From assembly GCA_902596605.1 (NCBI GenBank), contig CACJUU010000012.1, positions 1 to 59,438 of the forward strand: 59,438 nucleotides of DNA, written 5' to 3'. This document shows positions 1 through 9,287 of this stretch, piece after piece. A program made the translations under genes and the position numbers. This DNA is from an uncultured Alphaproteobacteria bacterium (lineage in GTDB: Bacteria > Pseudomonadota > Alphaproteobacteria > Rhodobacterales > Rhodobacteraceae). The notes under the pieces were generated by a model. It was not told where the DNA came from and searched no databases. It saw only the letters and a list, made by a program, of their open reading frames with translations. Position 1 is the stretch's first letter; each line of letters opens with the position of its first letter.

Positions 1-2
1 AG

Positions 3-671
3 ATGAAATTATCAATTATTGGAGGAACTGGGCCTCAGGGTAAAGGTCTTGCCGTTAGATTTGCTAAGGCAGGTTTTGAAGTTGCTTTGGGATCACGTGA
101 TGAATCCAGAGCTATCGAAGTTGCAGATAGTCTAACATCAAAAAATCAAAACCTCGTGGGGTCAATAACTGGGCTCTCGAATAGCGAAGCAGTAGCATTC
201 ACCGACAAGTTTGTAATATTTTCAGTACCTTGGAGTGGTCACAACAACACACTTTCTGAAATGAAAGGAATGCTAGCGGATAAGGTACTTGTTGACATAG
301 TAGTTCCATTGGAAGACGGAAACCCCAGAAAAGTAGCTATGCCCCCTGAAGGCTCAGCTACAGAAGCAGCCCAAGCCATATTAGGGCCTGACATACCAGT
401 AGTTGGAGCCCTCCATAATGTTTCCGCGAATACACTTAATCACCTAGAGAAAAAAATTAATTGTGATATCTTGGTATGTGGAAACAATTTGGATGCTAGG
501 TTAGATACTATAGAGTTGTTAAAAAACTTAGAAGTCGAAGCTTACAATGCTGGTGATGCAACATCAGCGAGATGTTTAGAGGCTATAACGCCAGTATTGA
601 TCAGAATAAATATGTCTAAAGCGGTGCCTTTTTCACATGCTGGAATAAAAATTTGGCCACCGGAGGAATAA
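3..671 (+). CDS. npdG: NADPH-dependent F420 reductase (F420H2:NADP oxidoreductase)
   Basis: This 222-residue protein should transfer hydride between NADP(H) and the deazaflavin F420 in the cytoplasm. It opens with a dinucleotide-binding strand and a [10 protein letters not shown] loop at residues 7-16, followed by GSRD at 30-33, the NADP 2'-phosphate-contacting motif typical of this family, and a VPW motif near residue 75. The length matches the family. The start lies two bases into the window, so its ribosome site is not visible. The next gene is an F420-type oxidoreductase 14 bases downstream, which strongly supports an F420 rather than a ketopantoate or proline-reductase role. Direction in the cell is inferred: it probably makes F420H2 from NADPH for the neighbour. 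Confidence 0.85.
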   Translation: MKLSIIGGTGPQGKGLAVRFAKAGFEVALGSRDESRAIEVADSLTSKNQNLVGSITGLSNSEAVAFTDKFVIFSVPWSGHNNTLSEMKGMLADKVLVDIVVPLEDGNPRKVAMPPEGSATEAAQAILGPDIPVVGALHNVSANTLNHLEKKINCDILVCGNNLDARLDTIELLKNLEVEAYNAGDATSARCLEAITPVLIRINMSKAVPFSHAGIKIWPPEE

Positions 672-685
672 AAAAGGAGGAAGAT

Positions 686-1687
686 ATGGAATTTGCAATT
701 TGTTTTAAAGGGTTTGTTCAACCAGATCGAGCGAAAGCCCTAGTTAGATTGGCTGAAAGCGCTGGATTCACATATTGTTGGTTCTACGATAGCCATATCC
801 TTTGGAGAGAAAGCTTTGCTCAAATGGCTATGTGTATGGAACACACAAAAAAAATGCGGTTTGGACCATGTGTAACCAATCCCAACACTAGAGACTGGTC
901 TTTAGCGGCATCAATGTTTGGCTCACTAGCTCTACAATCGAATGGACGATTTGATATCGGTGTTGGAAGAGGAGACAGCGCCGTTCGCGTAATGGGAAAG
1001 AAGCCTGCGAACCTAGCACGAATGGAAGAATTTATTTTAAAAGTAAAGGCAATGGTTAAGGGGGAAGAAGTCCAGTATGGTGATGTCCCCAACCCAATTC
1101 AATTTCCATGGGCAGAAGGATATGATTTGCCAGTCTGGGTAGCTGCATATGGGCCAAAGGCTCTTACATCCGCAGGAAAAGTTGGAGATGGTTTGGTGCT
1201 TCAAATTGCTTCTCCAACCGTTTGCAAATGGCTAAGAGATCAAGCGGTGAAAGCAGGAGAAGAACACGGACGTGATATGTCAGACTACAAGGTAATGGTG
1301 GCCGCACCTGCTTACTTTGGAGACAGAGCAGAAAGTATTGAGAAAGTGAAGTGGTTTCCCGCGATGGTTGGAAATCACGTAGCTGACATAGTTGAGAAGT
1401 ATGGTGAAGATAATAAAGACATTCCCAATAGCCTTACGGATTATATCAAAGATCGTCGCGGCTATGATTACTCTAAACATGGCCAGAGCGACAATCCCTA
1501 TTTAGAATTTATCACAGATGAAATAGTTGAAGAATTTTGTGTTTTAGGAACCGCTGATCAACATGTAAAAAAACTTAAAACATTAAAAGATCTCGGAGTA
1601 ACCCAATTCAATATTTATCTGGATAGCGGAGACGAAGAGAGAATTATCGCAGAATATGGCGAAAATGTTATACCAGCTTTTTCATAA
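686..1687 (+). CDS. LLM-class F420-dependent oxidoreductase (CPS_4043-like)
   Basis: A 333-residue luciferase-like (LLM) TIM-barrel oxidoreductase. I place the start at the ATG at 686 because an AGGAGG ribosome site lies about six bases upstream; a longer reading from 653 would overlap npdG. The sequence has the family's N-terminal barrel strand (FAICFKGFV), the FGPCVTNP strand, and the GVGRGDSAVR segment that binds the cofactor phosphate. It most resembles the F420-dependent group first named from Colwellia CPS_4043, which is known from genomes but not, as far as I know, characterised. Partnership with npdG, dihydropyrimidinase and ureidopropionase suggests it reduces a pyrimidine-like ring or acts on a related heterocycle; the substrate is inference. 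Confidence 0.8.
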   Translation: MEFAICFKGFVQPDRAKALVRLAESAGFTYCWFYDSHILWRESFAQMAMCMEHTKKMRFGPCVTNPNTRDWSLAASMFGSLALQSNGRFDIGVGRGDSAVRVMGKKPANLARMEEFILKVKAMVKGEEVQYGDVPNPIQFPWAEGYDLPVWVAAYGPKALTSAGKVGDGLVLQIASPTVCKWLRDQAVKAGEEHGRDMSDYKVMVAAPAYFGDRAESIEKVKWFPAMVGNHVADIVEKYGEDNKDIPNSLTDYIKDRRGYDYSKHGQSDNPYLEFITDEIVEEFCVLGTADQHVKKLKTLKDLGVTQFNIYLDSGDEERIIAEYGENVIPAFS

Positions 1688-1785
1688 GAAGCCTCAGTTA
1701 TTGTAAAACAGACTTTTCTCCGTTACTTAGCTGTAAAAACAGCATCACAAATATAACTTGGGGAATGTTTTAGGTTAATTAGCTC

Positions 1786-2697
1786 TTGAAAAAAAAAATA
1801 TCAGTAGAGACATCAGAGGTTTGGGGACACGGGGCAATGCTTCTTTTCTCCCTTTGTGTATCGGTTTCTTACATTTTAGGTGCGATGGTTGCAAATGATA
1901 TAGAACCAGGAGCCATAACAGCAGCAAGGTTTTTGATAGGGGCAAGTGTAATGGGAACATTATTATATATCTCAAAAAAACTAAAGAAAGAGGACTTTAA
2001 AAAACCATGGCGATTTCTCATTCTCGGATTAAGCATAGTTATCTATTTTGTCTTAATGTTCGAAGCGCTAAAAACAGCTTCTTCTCTATCACTGGCTGTA
2101 GTTTTTACGCTCACCCCTTTTATTGCACTTTTTTTTGAATATTTTTTAAACAAAAAAGTGACACTCAAGGCGTTTGTCGCGATTTCTCTTGGAGCAATTG
2201 GAGCAATTTGGGTAATTTTCGAAGGCAATCTAGGAAACCTTATAGCATTTCGAATAGGCTATGGCGAACTACTTTTTTTTTGGGGGTGTGTTGGACACGC
2301 TCTATATGCTATTTTAATCCCTGTTCTCAACAAAGGAGAAAATGCAGCGACGCAAACACTAGGAACTTTAAGTGCTGGATTCCTACTACTCATATTAATG
2401 TTTACTAGTGACGTTGTAGAAACAAATTGGCTCAGCTTATCTCCATTGATTTGGATAACTATAATTTACTTGGCAACATTTGCGACAGCTTTTACTTTTT
2501 TCTTAATTCAGTTTGCAGCAAAAAAAATCAGTGCTTCAAAAGTAATGGCCTACACCTATGCTGTTCCCTTTTGGGTGGCACTAGGAGAGATAATTATTAA
2601 CTCAAGCTTTCCAAATGCAAACATAATTTTTGGAGGCTTTATAATTGCCTTTGCATTATTAATGCTAATTAGTGATAATACAAAGGCGAAGATATAA
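1786..2697 (+). CDS. EamA/DMT-family membrane transporter
   Basis: A 303-residue protein with about ten hydrophobic segments arranged as two EamA repeats, typical of the drug/metabolite transporter superfamily. Such proteins usually export small metabolites or amino-acid-like compounds across the inner membrane. The start used is TTG, giving a KKK-rich N-terminus and the EVWGHGAML segment that commonly precedes helix 1; an internal ATG at 1837 would remove that segment. No strong ribosome site is visible. It sits between the F420 oxidoreductase and the amidohydrolase gene in the same direction, so it probably moves a substrate or by-product of the pathway, but specificity cannot be read from sequence. 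Confidence 0.8.
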   Translation: MKKKISVETSEVWGHGAMLLFSLCVSVSYILGAMVANDIEPGAITAARFLIGASVMGTLLYISKKLKKEDFKKPWRFLILGLSIVIYFVLMFEALKTASSLSLAVVFTLTPFIALFFEYFLNKKVTLKAFVAISLGAIGAIWVIFEGNLGNLIAFRIGYGELLFFWGCVGHALYAILIPVLNKGENAATQTLGTLSAGFLLLILMFTSDVVETNWLSLSPLIWITIIYLATFATAFTFFLIQFAAKKISASKVMAYTYAVPFWVALGEIIINSSFPNANIIFGGFIIAFALLMLISDNTKAKI

Positions 2698-2716
2698 AAT
2701 TTATTAAGAGGATCGA

Positions 2717-3964
2717 ATGTCAACACCAGCAGCTAATTTAAAAATAAATTCATCTCGTCTTTGGGACTCCCTAATGGAGATGGCAAAAATAGGTCCCGGT
2801 GTCGCAGGTGGAAACAACAGACAAACACTCACAGACGAAGACGCAGAAGGACGAGTGTTGTTTCAAAAGTGGTGTGATAAAGAAAATTTGGAAATGGGTG
2901 TTGACAAAATGGGAACAATGTTCGCTAGACGTGAAGGAACAGACCCAAATGCTTTACCTGTTTACGTTGGAAGCCATCTTGATACCCAGCCAACTGGCGG
3001 TAAGTATGATGGAGTTTTAGGAGTTCTGGGTGGGTTGGAAATAATAAGAACACTCAATGAACTTGATATAAAAACAAAGCACCCAATTGTTGTCGTAAAT
3101 TTTACAAATGAAGAGGGAACTCGCTTTGCTCCTCCAATGATGGCATCGGGAGTTTTTGCAGGAATACATGATCTCCAATGGGCTTATGATAGAAAGGATG
3201 CAGCTGGAAAAACGTTTGGAGAAGAAATCAAGCGCATCGGATGGATTGGTGACGAAGAAGTAGGGTCACGAAAAATGCATGCTTTTTTCGAACTCCACAT
3301 AGAGCAAGGGCCAATATTAGAAGCTGAAAATAAAGATATTGGCGTTGTGACCCATGGACAAGGCCTAAATTGGATACAAGTAACACTTAATGGTCGAGAA
3401 AGTCATACGGGATCAACCCCTATGCCGATGCGTAAAAATGCTGGTCTAGGTATGGCTAGGATTACAGAGCTTGTTCAAGAGATCGCTATGAGCCACCAAC
3501 CATCCGCAGTTGGTGGAATAGGTCAATGCGATGTGTTTCCTAATAGTAGAAACATAATACCTGGTAAAGTGGTGTTTACTATAGATTTTAGATCTCCATC
3601 GTTTGACGTCCAAGATGATATGGAAAAACGTTTGTATGAAGGAGCTAAAAAAATTGCTTCTGATTTGGAATTGACTGTGGAATTTGAAAAGGTTGGGCAT
3701 TTTGACCCCGTGACTTTTGATGAAGGATGTGTAGACAAAGTTAGAAGAGCCGCTGAAAGACTAGGGTACTCACATAAAAATATTATATCGGGAGCAGGAC
3801 ATGACGCGTGTTGGATTAATAAAGTTGCACCAACGGCTATGATAATGTGCCCGTGCGTCGACGGTTTGAGCCACAATGAGGCAGAAGAGATATCCGAAAA
3901 GTGGGCTTCAGCAGGTACAGATGTTTTATTGCATGCAGTATTAGAAGCTGCAGAAATAGTTTAA
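2717..3964 (+). CDS. Zn-dependent N-carbamoyl amidohydrolase (beta-ureidopropionase-like, M20 family)
   Basis: A 415-residue M20-type metallohydrolase of the group containing beta-ureidopropionase, N-carbamoyl-L-amino acid hydrolase and allantoate amidohydrolase. Zinc-ligand motifs are present: GSHLDT at 85-90, the following D98, NEEG at 131-134, HIEQG at 194-198, GHDA near 364, and a C-terminal SHNEAE histidine. It would open the N-carbamoyl product of dihydropyrimidinase to an amino acid, CO2 and ammonia. The dihydropyrimidinase gene follows 13 bases later, which favours N-carbamoyl-beta-amino acids as substrates over allantoate. A GAGGATCG stretch just before the ATG serves as ribosome site. 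Confidence 0.85.
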   Translation: MSTPAANLKINSSRLWDSLMEMAKIGPGVAGGNNRQTLTDEDAEGRVLFQKWCDKENLEMGVDKMGTMFARREGTDPNALPVYVGSHLDTQPTGGKYDGVLGVLGGLEIIRTLNELDIKTKHPIVVVNFTNEEGTRFAPPMMASGVFAGIHDLQWAYDRKDAAGKTFGEEIKRIGWIGDEEVGSRKMHAFFELHIEQGPILEAENKDIGVVTHGQGLNWIQVTLNGRESHTGSTPMPMRKNAGLGMARITELVQEIAMSHQPSAVGGIGQCDVFPNSRNIIPGKVVFTIDFRSPSFDVQDDMEKRLYEGAKKIASDLELTVEFEKVGHFDPVTFDEGCVDKVRRAAERLGYSHKNIISGAGHDACWINKVAPTAMIMCPCVDGLSHNEAEEISEKWASAGTDVLLHAVLEAAEIV

Positions 3965-3977
3965 TCGGGAGGGTAAA

Positions 3978-5438
3978 ATGACAAAAGTAATAAAAGGTGG
4001 AACCATTGTAACAGCTGACAGAGAGTGGAAAGCCGACGTGTTAATAGAAAATGAAAAAATTAAGCAGATTGGGGAAAATCTAAAAGGGGATGAAACCATT
4101 GACGCCGAAGGCGCTTACGTGATCCCCGGTGGAATAGACCCACATACACACCTTGAGATGCCATTTATGGGAACCACTGCCGCTGAGACTTTTGAAACAG
4201 GCACCTGGGCAGCCGCAGTCGGCGGAACAACGATGTTAGTAGACTTCTGTCTTCCAGGAGAGGATGGCAGCTTGGTTAATGCGGTAAAGGAGTGGCATAG
4301 AAAATCAGAGCCTCAAATTTGTTCTGACATTGGTTATCACATGGCTGTTACCGGTTGGTCTGAACAGATTTTTGATGATATGCCAAAGGTAGTTGATATG
4401 GGAGTGAATTCCTTCAAGCATTTTATGGCTTATAAAGGAGCCCTAATGATTGAAGATGATGAAATGTTTGCATCTTTTAAAAGATGTGCCGCTATCGGTG
4501 CTCTGCCAATGGTTCATGCAGAAAATGGTGATATTGTCGCCGAGCTTCAACAAAAATATCTTCAAGACGGAGTAACTGGTCCTGAGGGGCATGCATACTC
4601 TAGACCGCCAGAGGTAGAAGGTGAAGCAGCTAATAGAGCAATAATGATAGCAGATGCCGCAGGAGTACCATTGTATGTTGTTCACGTATCTTGTGAGCAG
4701 GCCCATGAAGCAATTAGAAGAGCTAGGCAAAAAGGTATGAGAGTTTTTGGTGAGCCCCTTATTCAATTTCTGACCCTAGATGAGAGCGAGTACTTTAATA
4801 AAGATTGGGAACATGCCGCTAGACGGGTGATGTCGCCTCCCTTTAGAGACAAATCGCATCAGGACGGATTATGGGCTGGTCTGCAGTCTGGGTCTCTGCA
4901 AGTTGTCGCTACAGACCATGCCGCGTTTTCAACGGAACAAAAAAGAATGGGAGTAAATGACTTCACGAAGATTCCGAATGGTAGTAACGGGCTTGAGGAA
5001 AGGTTATCAGTTCTTTGGACAGAGGGCGTAGAAACCGGGCGTCTAACCCGACAAGAGTTTGTTGCAATTACTTCAAGTAATATTGCTAAAATTCTTAATA
5101 TTTATCCAAAAAAAGGAGCTATTTTAGAAGGCGCAGATGCAGACATTGTTGTTTGGGACCCAAAGATTTCTAAAACAATTTCGACAAGTACCCACAAATC
5201 AATTTTAGACTACAATGTTTTCGAAGGTTTCAAAGTCACAGCACAACCGAGATACACGTTATCAAGAGGCGATGTCATTTGGGCATGGGGTAAAAACTCT
5301 AGTCCTCAACCAGGAAGAGGTAGATTTGTCCCAAGACCTGCGTTCCCAGCGTTACATAGTGCTGTCTCAAAATGGAAGGCGCTTAATACACCTAGGAAAA
5401 TCGAACGAGACCCTTTAAATATACCATCTGGCATCTAA
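3978..5438 (+). CDS. Dihydropyrimidinase / hydantoinase
   Basis: A 486-residue cyclic amidohydrolase that hydrolyses dihydropyrimidines or 5-substituted hydantoins to N-carbamoyl amino acids. It shows the metal-binding DPHTH motif (H56, H58), a FMAYKG segment whose lysine (about K153) is the expected carboxylated bridging residue, H180 in VHAEN, the VVHVS histidine, and the ATDHA aspartate near 318. Length and C-terminal region match the D-hydantoinase/dihydropyrimidinase family. It has a GGGAGGG ribosome site 13 bases after the preceding stop and is followed within six bases by the ABC transporter ATPase, so all are probably co-transcribed. Confidence 0.9.
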   Translation: MTKVIKGGTIVTADREWKADVLIENEKIKQIGENLKGDETIDAEGAYVIPGGIDPHTHLEMPFMGTTAAETFETGTWAAAVGGTTMLVDFCLPGEDGSLVNAVKEWHRKSEPQICSDIGYHMAVTGWSEQIFDDMPKVVDMGVNSFKHFMAYKGALMIEDDEMFASFKRCAAIGALPMVHAENGDIVAELQQKYLQDGVTGPEGHAYSRPPEVEGEAANRAIMIADAAGVPLYVVHVSCEQAHEAIRRARQKGMRVFGEPLIQFLTLDESEYFNKDWEHAARRVMSPPFRDKSHQDGLWAGLQSGSLQVVATDHAAFSTEQKRMGVNDFTKIPNGSNGLEERLSVLWTEGVETGRLTRQEFVAITSSNIAKILNIYPKKGAILEGADADIVVWDPKISKTISTSTHKSILDYNVFEGFKVTAQPRYTLSRGDVIWAWGKNSSPQPGRGRFVPRPAFPALHSAVSKWKALNTPRKIERDPLNIPSGI

Positions 5439-5444
5439 TAAAAA

Positions 5445-6236
5445 ATGACGGATAAAATAATTTCAGCAAAAAATGTTGAATTAAAGTTCGGAAGAGGTTC
5501 AGAGGAAGTTGTTGCCCTTAAAAACATTTCGTTAGAAGTGGGCGCAGGTGAATTTGTATCTTTTATCGGACCCTCAGGTTGTGGAAAGACGACATTTTTG
5601 AGAACTGTTGCAGCTTTAGAGAAACCTACCTCGGGACACATATTAGTGAATGGAGTTTCGCCAGATGAGGCAAGAACCAATAGAGCATATGGCTATGTCT
5701 TTCAATCAGCAGGTCTTTATCCATGGAGGAACATATCTAAAAATGTAAGTTTACCATTGGAAATCATGAATTACAGCAGAGAAGAAATTTCGAAAAGGGT
5801 AAGTGAGTCACTGAATTTAGTAGAATTAAATGGCTTCGAAAAGAAATTTCCATGGCAGTTATCTGGTGGAATGCAACAAAGAGCTTCTATTGCTAGAGCC
5901 TTATCTTTTGATGCCGATCTGCTTCTTATGGATGAACCGTTTGGCGCATTAGATGAAATAGTAAGAGATCACCTAAATGAACAACTATTGGATCTTTGGC
6001 AAAAAACTGGTAAGACAATCTGCTTTGTAACGCATTCAATCCCTGAAGCTGTGTTTCTATCAACAAAAATTGTAGTAATGTCGCCTAGGCCAGGGAGAAT
6101 TGTGGATGTTATTAAGAGTCCATTTCCTTCTTCTCGTTCGTTAGAAATAAGAGACAGTAAAGAATTTATATCAATTTCGCAGAGAGTAAGAGAGGGGTTA
6201 CGTTCTGGGTATGACTACAATGAGAATAAGGGCTAA
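5445..6236 (+). CDS. ABC transporter ATP-binding protein (SsuB/TauB type)
   Basis: A 263-residue ABC ATPase of the nitrate/sulfonate/taurine/pyrimidine importer class. Walker A GPSGCGKTT is at 42-50, the Q-loop glutamine at 87, signature LSGGMQQ at 139-145, Walker B LLMDEP about 160-165, and the switch histidine in FVTHS follows. It energises the two permeases encoded immediately downstream; its end overlaps the first permease gene by 26 bases, indicating tight translational coupling. Position just after dihydropyrimidinase suggests import of a pyrimidine, hydantoin or related ureide. Confidence 0.92.
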   Translation: MTDKIISAKNVELKFGRGSEEVVALKNISLEVGAGEFVSFIGPSGCGKTTFLRTVAALEKPTSGHILVNGVSPDEARTNRAYGYVFQSAGLYPWRNISKNVSLPLEIMNYSREEISKRVSESLNLVELNGFEKKFPWQLSGGMQQRASIARALSFDADLLLMDEPFGALDEIVRDHLNEQLLDLWQKTGKTICFVTHSIPEAVFLSTKIVVMSPRPGRIVDVIKSPFPSSRSLEIRDSKEFISISQRVREGLRSGYDYNENKG

Positions 6237-7128
6237 GAAGTTTTTGAAGACAATTGCTGAAAAAATTTTACCAATTTTAACTATTCTATTTTTACTAACT
6301 GTAGTTTGGTATTTTTTTACTATTTATTTAAATTCAGCTATGCAAATAGATAAGTATAACAAGCAGGGCATTTCATGGAATATTTCAAAACTTGTGCTAG
6401 ACACAATGTCTCAAGAGAGACCGAAATTGCCAGCACCACATCAAATAGCGGAAGAAATTTGGAAAACAACAGTTGAAAAAAAGATTACCTCAAAAAGGTC
6501 ATTGATTTATCACGGTTCGATTACGTTGTCCTCTACCATTGTTGGTTTTATGCTGGGGACTGTATTAGGAGTTGTGCTAGCAGTAAGCATAGTAGAAAAC
6601 CGAGCAATGGAGAGTTCCTTGATGCCTTGGATAATAGCAAGTCAAACAATTCCCATATTGGCTATTGCTCCAATGATTATCGTAGTATTGAATTCATTGG
6701 GTTTTTCTGGCCTTCTTCCGAAAGCACTGATATCCACTTACCTAAGTTTTTTTCCTATTGTTGTTGGTATGGTGAAAGGTCTTAGAAGCCCTGATATTAT
6801 ATTGGTAGATTTAATGAAAACTTATAATAGTTCAAAAGTTGACATATTTTTTAAATTACGACTACCAGCATCGGTACCATTTCTTTTTACATCGATGAAA
6901 GTAGCAATAGCAATATCGCTTGTCGGCGCGATCGTCGGAGAACTTCCGACAGGAGCAGTAGCAGGTCTTGGGGCACGCCTTTTAACTGGATCGTATTATG
7001 GTCAGACAATCCAAATTTGGTCCGCGTTAATAATGGCATCAATTTTGGCAGCTACTCTCGTTTTTTCCATTCAAGCAATCGGATATTTAGTATCAAAAAA
7101 AATGGGCTATACTAATGAAGAAGCTTAG
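6211..7128 (+). CDS. ABC transporter permease (SsuC/ThiX-like) 1
   Basis: A 305-residue inner-membrane permease with an N-terminal helix, a periplasmic stretch of roughly 80 residues and then the usual bundle of helices. The EAA-type cytoplasmic loop that docks to the ATPase is seen as the region around MKTYNSSKVDIFFKLRLPAS. The gene overlaps both the ATPase before it and the second permease after it (14 bases). Two ATGs, at 6211 and 6220, are possible starts. Having two different permease genes implies a heterodimeric channel, seen in several pyrimidine-type NMT1 importers. Confidence 0.88.
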   Translation: MTTMRIRAKKFLKTIAEKILPILTILFLLTVVWYFFTIYLNSAMQIDKYNKQGISWNISKLVLDTMSQERPKLPAPHQIAEEIWKTTVEKKITSKRSLIYHGSITLSSTIVGFMLGTVLGVVLAVSIVENRAMESSLMPWIIASQTIPILAIAPMIIVVLNSLGFSGLLPKALISTYLSFFPIVVGMVKGLRSPDIILVDLMKTYNSSKVDIFFKLRLPASVPFLFTSMKVAIAISLVGAIVGELPTGAVAGLGARLLTGSYYGQTIQIWSALIMASILAATLVFSIQAIGYLVSKKMGYTNEEA

Positions 7129-8209
7129 CAATATTTTATTAACTTTTGCTCTATTTTTTTCAGCCATGTGCTTCGTCAGCTCTACTATTTCATTTTCAGA
7201 GTCAAACATCATTGTTTTGATACTTTCTATTGTCGGAATTTTATTAGGCCTTAGACTTTTTTTTCCTTTTTTTGCATCTTTTTATTACGATTTATTTATT
7301 GGCGTAGCCACAATAATATTTGTTATTCTAAATCTACATGAAGATCTTCCAATTGGAAGTTGGCCTCTTATCTTCTCTTCTTGGTTGTATAGCTGGCTTG
7401 CAGTTGAAAAAATAATGCAAAAACAATTTGAGACTGATTATTCAAGTACCATAAGAAACTTTGTAGCCCCCATTTTTTTTGGTGTGTGGATAATTTTTTT
7501 CTGGGAGGTGGCTACTGTGGGGCTAAAAATTCCAGTTGTGATATTACCTTCTCCCAGCGTAATTGGTATCAAATTTATTGCTTCTCTAGATATATTGTGG
7601 GCAGACTTTATTCAAACTTTTGTAAAATCCGCTTTAATTGGCTATTTGATAGGTTGTAGCAGTGGGCTTCTCATTGCTATTTTGATCGATAGCTCTCCTT
7701 TTTTGAAGCGAGGCTTATTACCTATAGGGAATTTTATTTCAGCATTGCCTATTATTGGAGTGGCACCAATTATGGTTATGTGGTTTGGTTTTGATTGGGA
7801 GTCTAAGGCAGCGGTAGTTGTGATAATGACTTTTTTCCCGATGCTTGTAAATACAATAACGGGTTTGAGCATTAGCAGTCAAATTGAGAAAGATCTAATG
7901 AAGACATATGGGGCGTCATATTCGCAAACTTTATTTTTTTTACGGCTTCATGGAGCTGCTCCCTTTATATTCAATGCGCTTAAAATAAATTCCACACTTG
8001 CATTAATAGGAGCAATTGTAGCTGAGTTTTTTGGAACACCGATTGTCGGGGTAGGGTTCAGAATATCAACTGAGGTGGGAAGAATGAACTTAGATATGGT
8101 TTGGGCTGAAATAACTGTTGCGGCGCTAGTCGGCACTATTACCTATGGAATAATAACTTTTATTGAAAAAAGGTTAACATTCTGGCATCCTTCAATAAGA
8201 GGGAATTAA
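7115..8209 (+). CDS. ABC transporter permease (SsuC/ThiX-like) 2
   Basis: A 364-residue permease. The first 110 residues form about four extra hydrophobic helices before the standard BPD permease domain, so it is longer than most SsuC-type proteins. The EAA loop (LMKTYGASYSQTLFFLRLHG) lies near residue 270 and closely parallels that of the preceding permease, showing they are paralogous partners. It begins inside the end of the previous gene and is followed 18 bases later by the binding-protein gene. The role of the extra N-terminal helices is unknown. Confidence 0.88.
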   Translation: MKKLSNILLTFALFFSAMCFVSSTISFSESNIIVLILSIVGILLGLRLFFPFFASFYYDLFIGVATIIFVILNLHEDLPIGSWPLIFSSWLYSWLAVEKIMQKQFETDYSSTIRNFVAPIFFGVWIIFFWEVATVGLKIPVVILPSPSVIGIKFIASLDILWADFIQTFVKSALIGYLIGCSSGLLIAILIDSSPFLKRGLLPIGNFISALPIIGVAPIMVMWFGFDWESKAAVVVIMTFFPMLVNTITGLSISSQIEKDLMKTYGASYSQTLFFLRLHGAAPFIFNALKINSTLALIGAIVAEFFGTPIVGVGFRISTEVGRMNLDMVWAEITVAALVGTITYGIITFIEKRLTFWHPSIRGN

Positions 8210-8227
8210 AACATAAGGAGAAAGTAT

Positions 8228-9220
8228 ATGAAAAAAGTTTTAGGAGGCCTTTTAGGTGCATTGCTTTTAGCTTTAAGTAGCATCACTGCAAATGCAGCTG
8301 ACAAGCTCACGTTACAACTTCAGTGGGTAACTCAGGCACAGTTTGCCGGATATTACGTAGCTAAAGACAAAGGTTACTATGCTGACGAAGATTTAGACGT
8401 AACTATTAAGCCTGGTGGTCCCGATATCGCACCTCCACAGGTGCTCGCAGGTGGTGGTGCAGATTTAATGCTTAATTGGATGCCCTCAGCGCTAGCAGCG
8501 AGAGAAAAAGGCGTTCCAATTGTAAACATTGCTCAGCCATTTAAGTCTTCAGGTTTACAGCTTACCTGCAGAAAAGAGACTGGAATTAAATCACCTGCAG
8601 ATTTCCGAGGAAAAACAATAGGAGTATGGTTTTTTGGTAATGAATATCCATTCCTATCATGGATGAGCCAGCTAGGGATTCCTACAAACGGAGGATCTGA
8701 CGGCGTTACGATCCTAAAGCAAGGCTTTAACGTTGACCCAATCTTGCAAAAACAAGCCGATTGCATTTCTACGATGACTTACAATGAATATTGGCAGGTC
8801 ATTGATGCTGGCTTAACACCAGATGATCTCGTTGTTTTTAAGTATCAGGACCAGGGAGTAGCTACTCTAGAAGATGGTATTTACGTTCTTGAAGATCGGT
8901 TAAAGGATGCAAGTTTTAAAGATCAAATGGTACGATTTGTAAGAGCTTCTATGAAGGGTTGGAAGTGGGCAGAGAGTAACCCAGACGGGGCTGCTGAAAT
9001 AGTCTTAGATAATGACGCTACCGGTGCGCAAACCGAGAAACACCAGAAGAGGATGATGGGCGAAATTGCAAAGCTTACAGCTGGGTCAAATGGCGCACTT
9101 GAACCTGCCGATTTTGACAGAACAGTGGCAACACTTCTTAAGGGAGGGTCCGATCCTGTTATAACTAAAAAGCCAGTTGGCGCATGGACTCACGAGATTA
9201 CGGATGCTGCATTAAAATAG
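8228..9220 (+). CDS. ABC transporter substrate-binding protein (NMT1/THI5-like)
   Basis: A 330-residue periplasmic binding protein with a clear signal peptide ending at ANAADK near residue 24. The mature start LTLQLQWVTQAQFAGYY is the hallmark of the NMT1/THI5-like family that binds pyrimidines, riboflavin precursors or similar flat heterocycles. An AAGGAG ribosome site precedes the ATG. It is the last gene before a strong terminator and would be expected to be the most abundant product of the importer. The fold family fits the dihydropyrimidinase context; the exact ligand cannot be deduced. Confidence 0.9.
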   Translation: MKKVLGGLLGALLLALSSITANAADKLTLQLQWVTQAQFAGYYVAKDKGYYADEDLDVTIKPGGPDIAPPQVLAGGGADLMLNWMPSALAAREKGVPIVNIAQPFKSSGLQLTCRKETGIKSPADFRGKTIGVWFFGNEYPFLSWMSQLGIPTNGGSDGVTILKQGFNVDPILQKQADCISTMTYNEYWQVIDAGLTPDDLVVFKYQDQGVATLEDGIYVLEDRLKDASFKDQMVRFVRASMKGWKWAESNPDGAAEIVLDNDATGAQTEKHQKRMMGEIAKLTAGSNGALEPADFDRTVATLLKGGSDPVITKKPVGAWTHEITDAALK

Positions 9221-9240
9221 ATCCAAACTAATATTTAGTA

Positions 9241-9272
9241 AAAAGGGCAGAAACAATAGTCTGCCCTTTTTT
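9241..9272 (+). terminator. Rho-independent terminator after the importer genes
   Basis: An 11-bp perfect inverted repeat (AAAAGGGCAGA at 9241-9251 and its complement at 9260-9270) with an eight-base loop is followed by further T residues. It lies 20 bases after the binding-protein stop and 15 bases before the aminotransferase start, so the downstream genes depend on read-through or their own promoter. Confidence 0.9.
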
Positions 9273-9287
9273 CAAATGAAGAAATAA

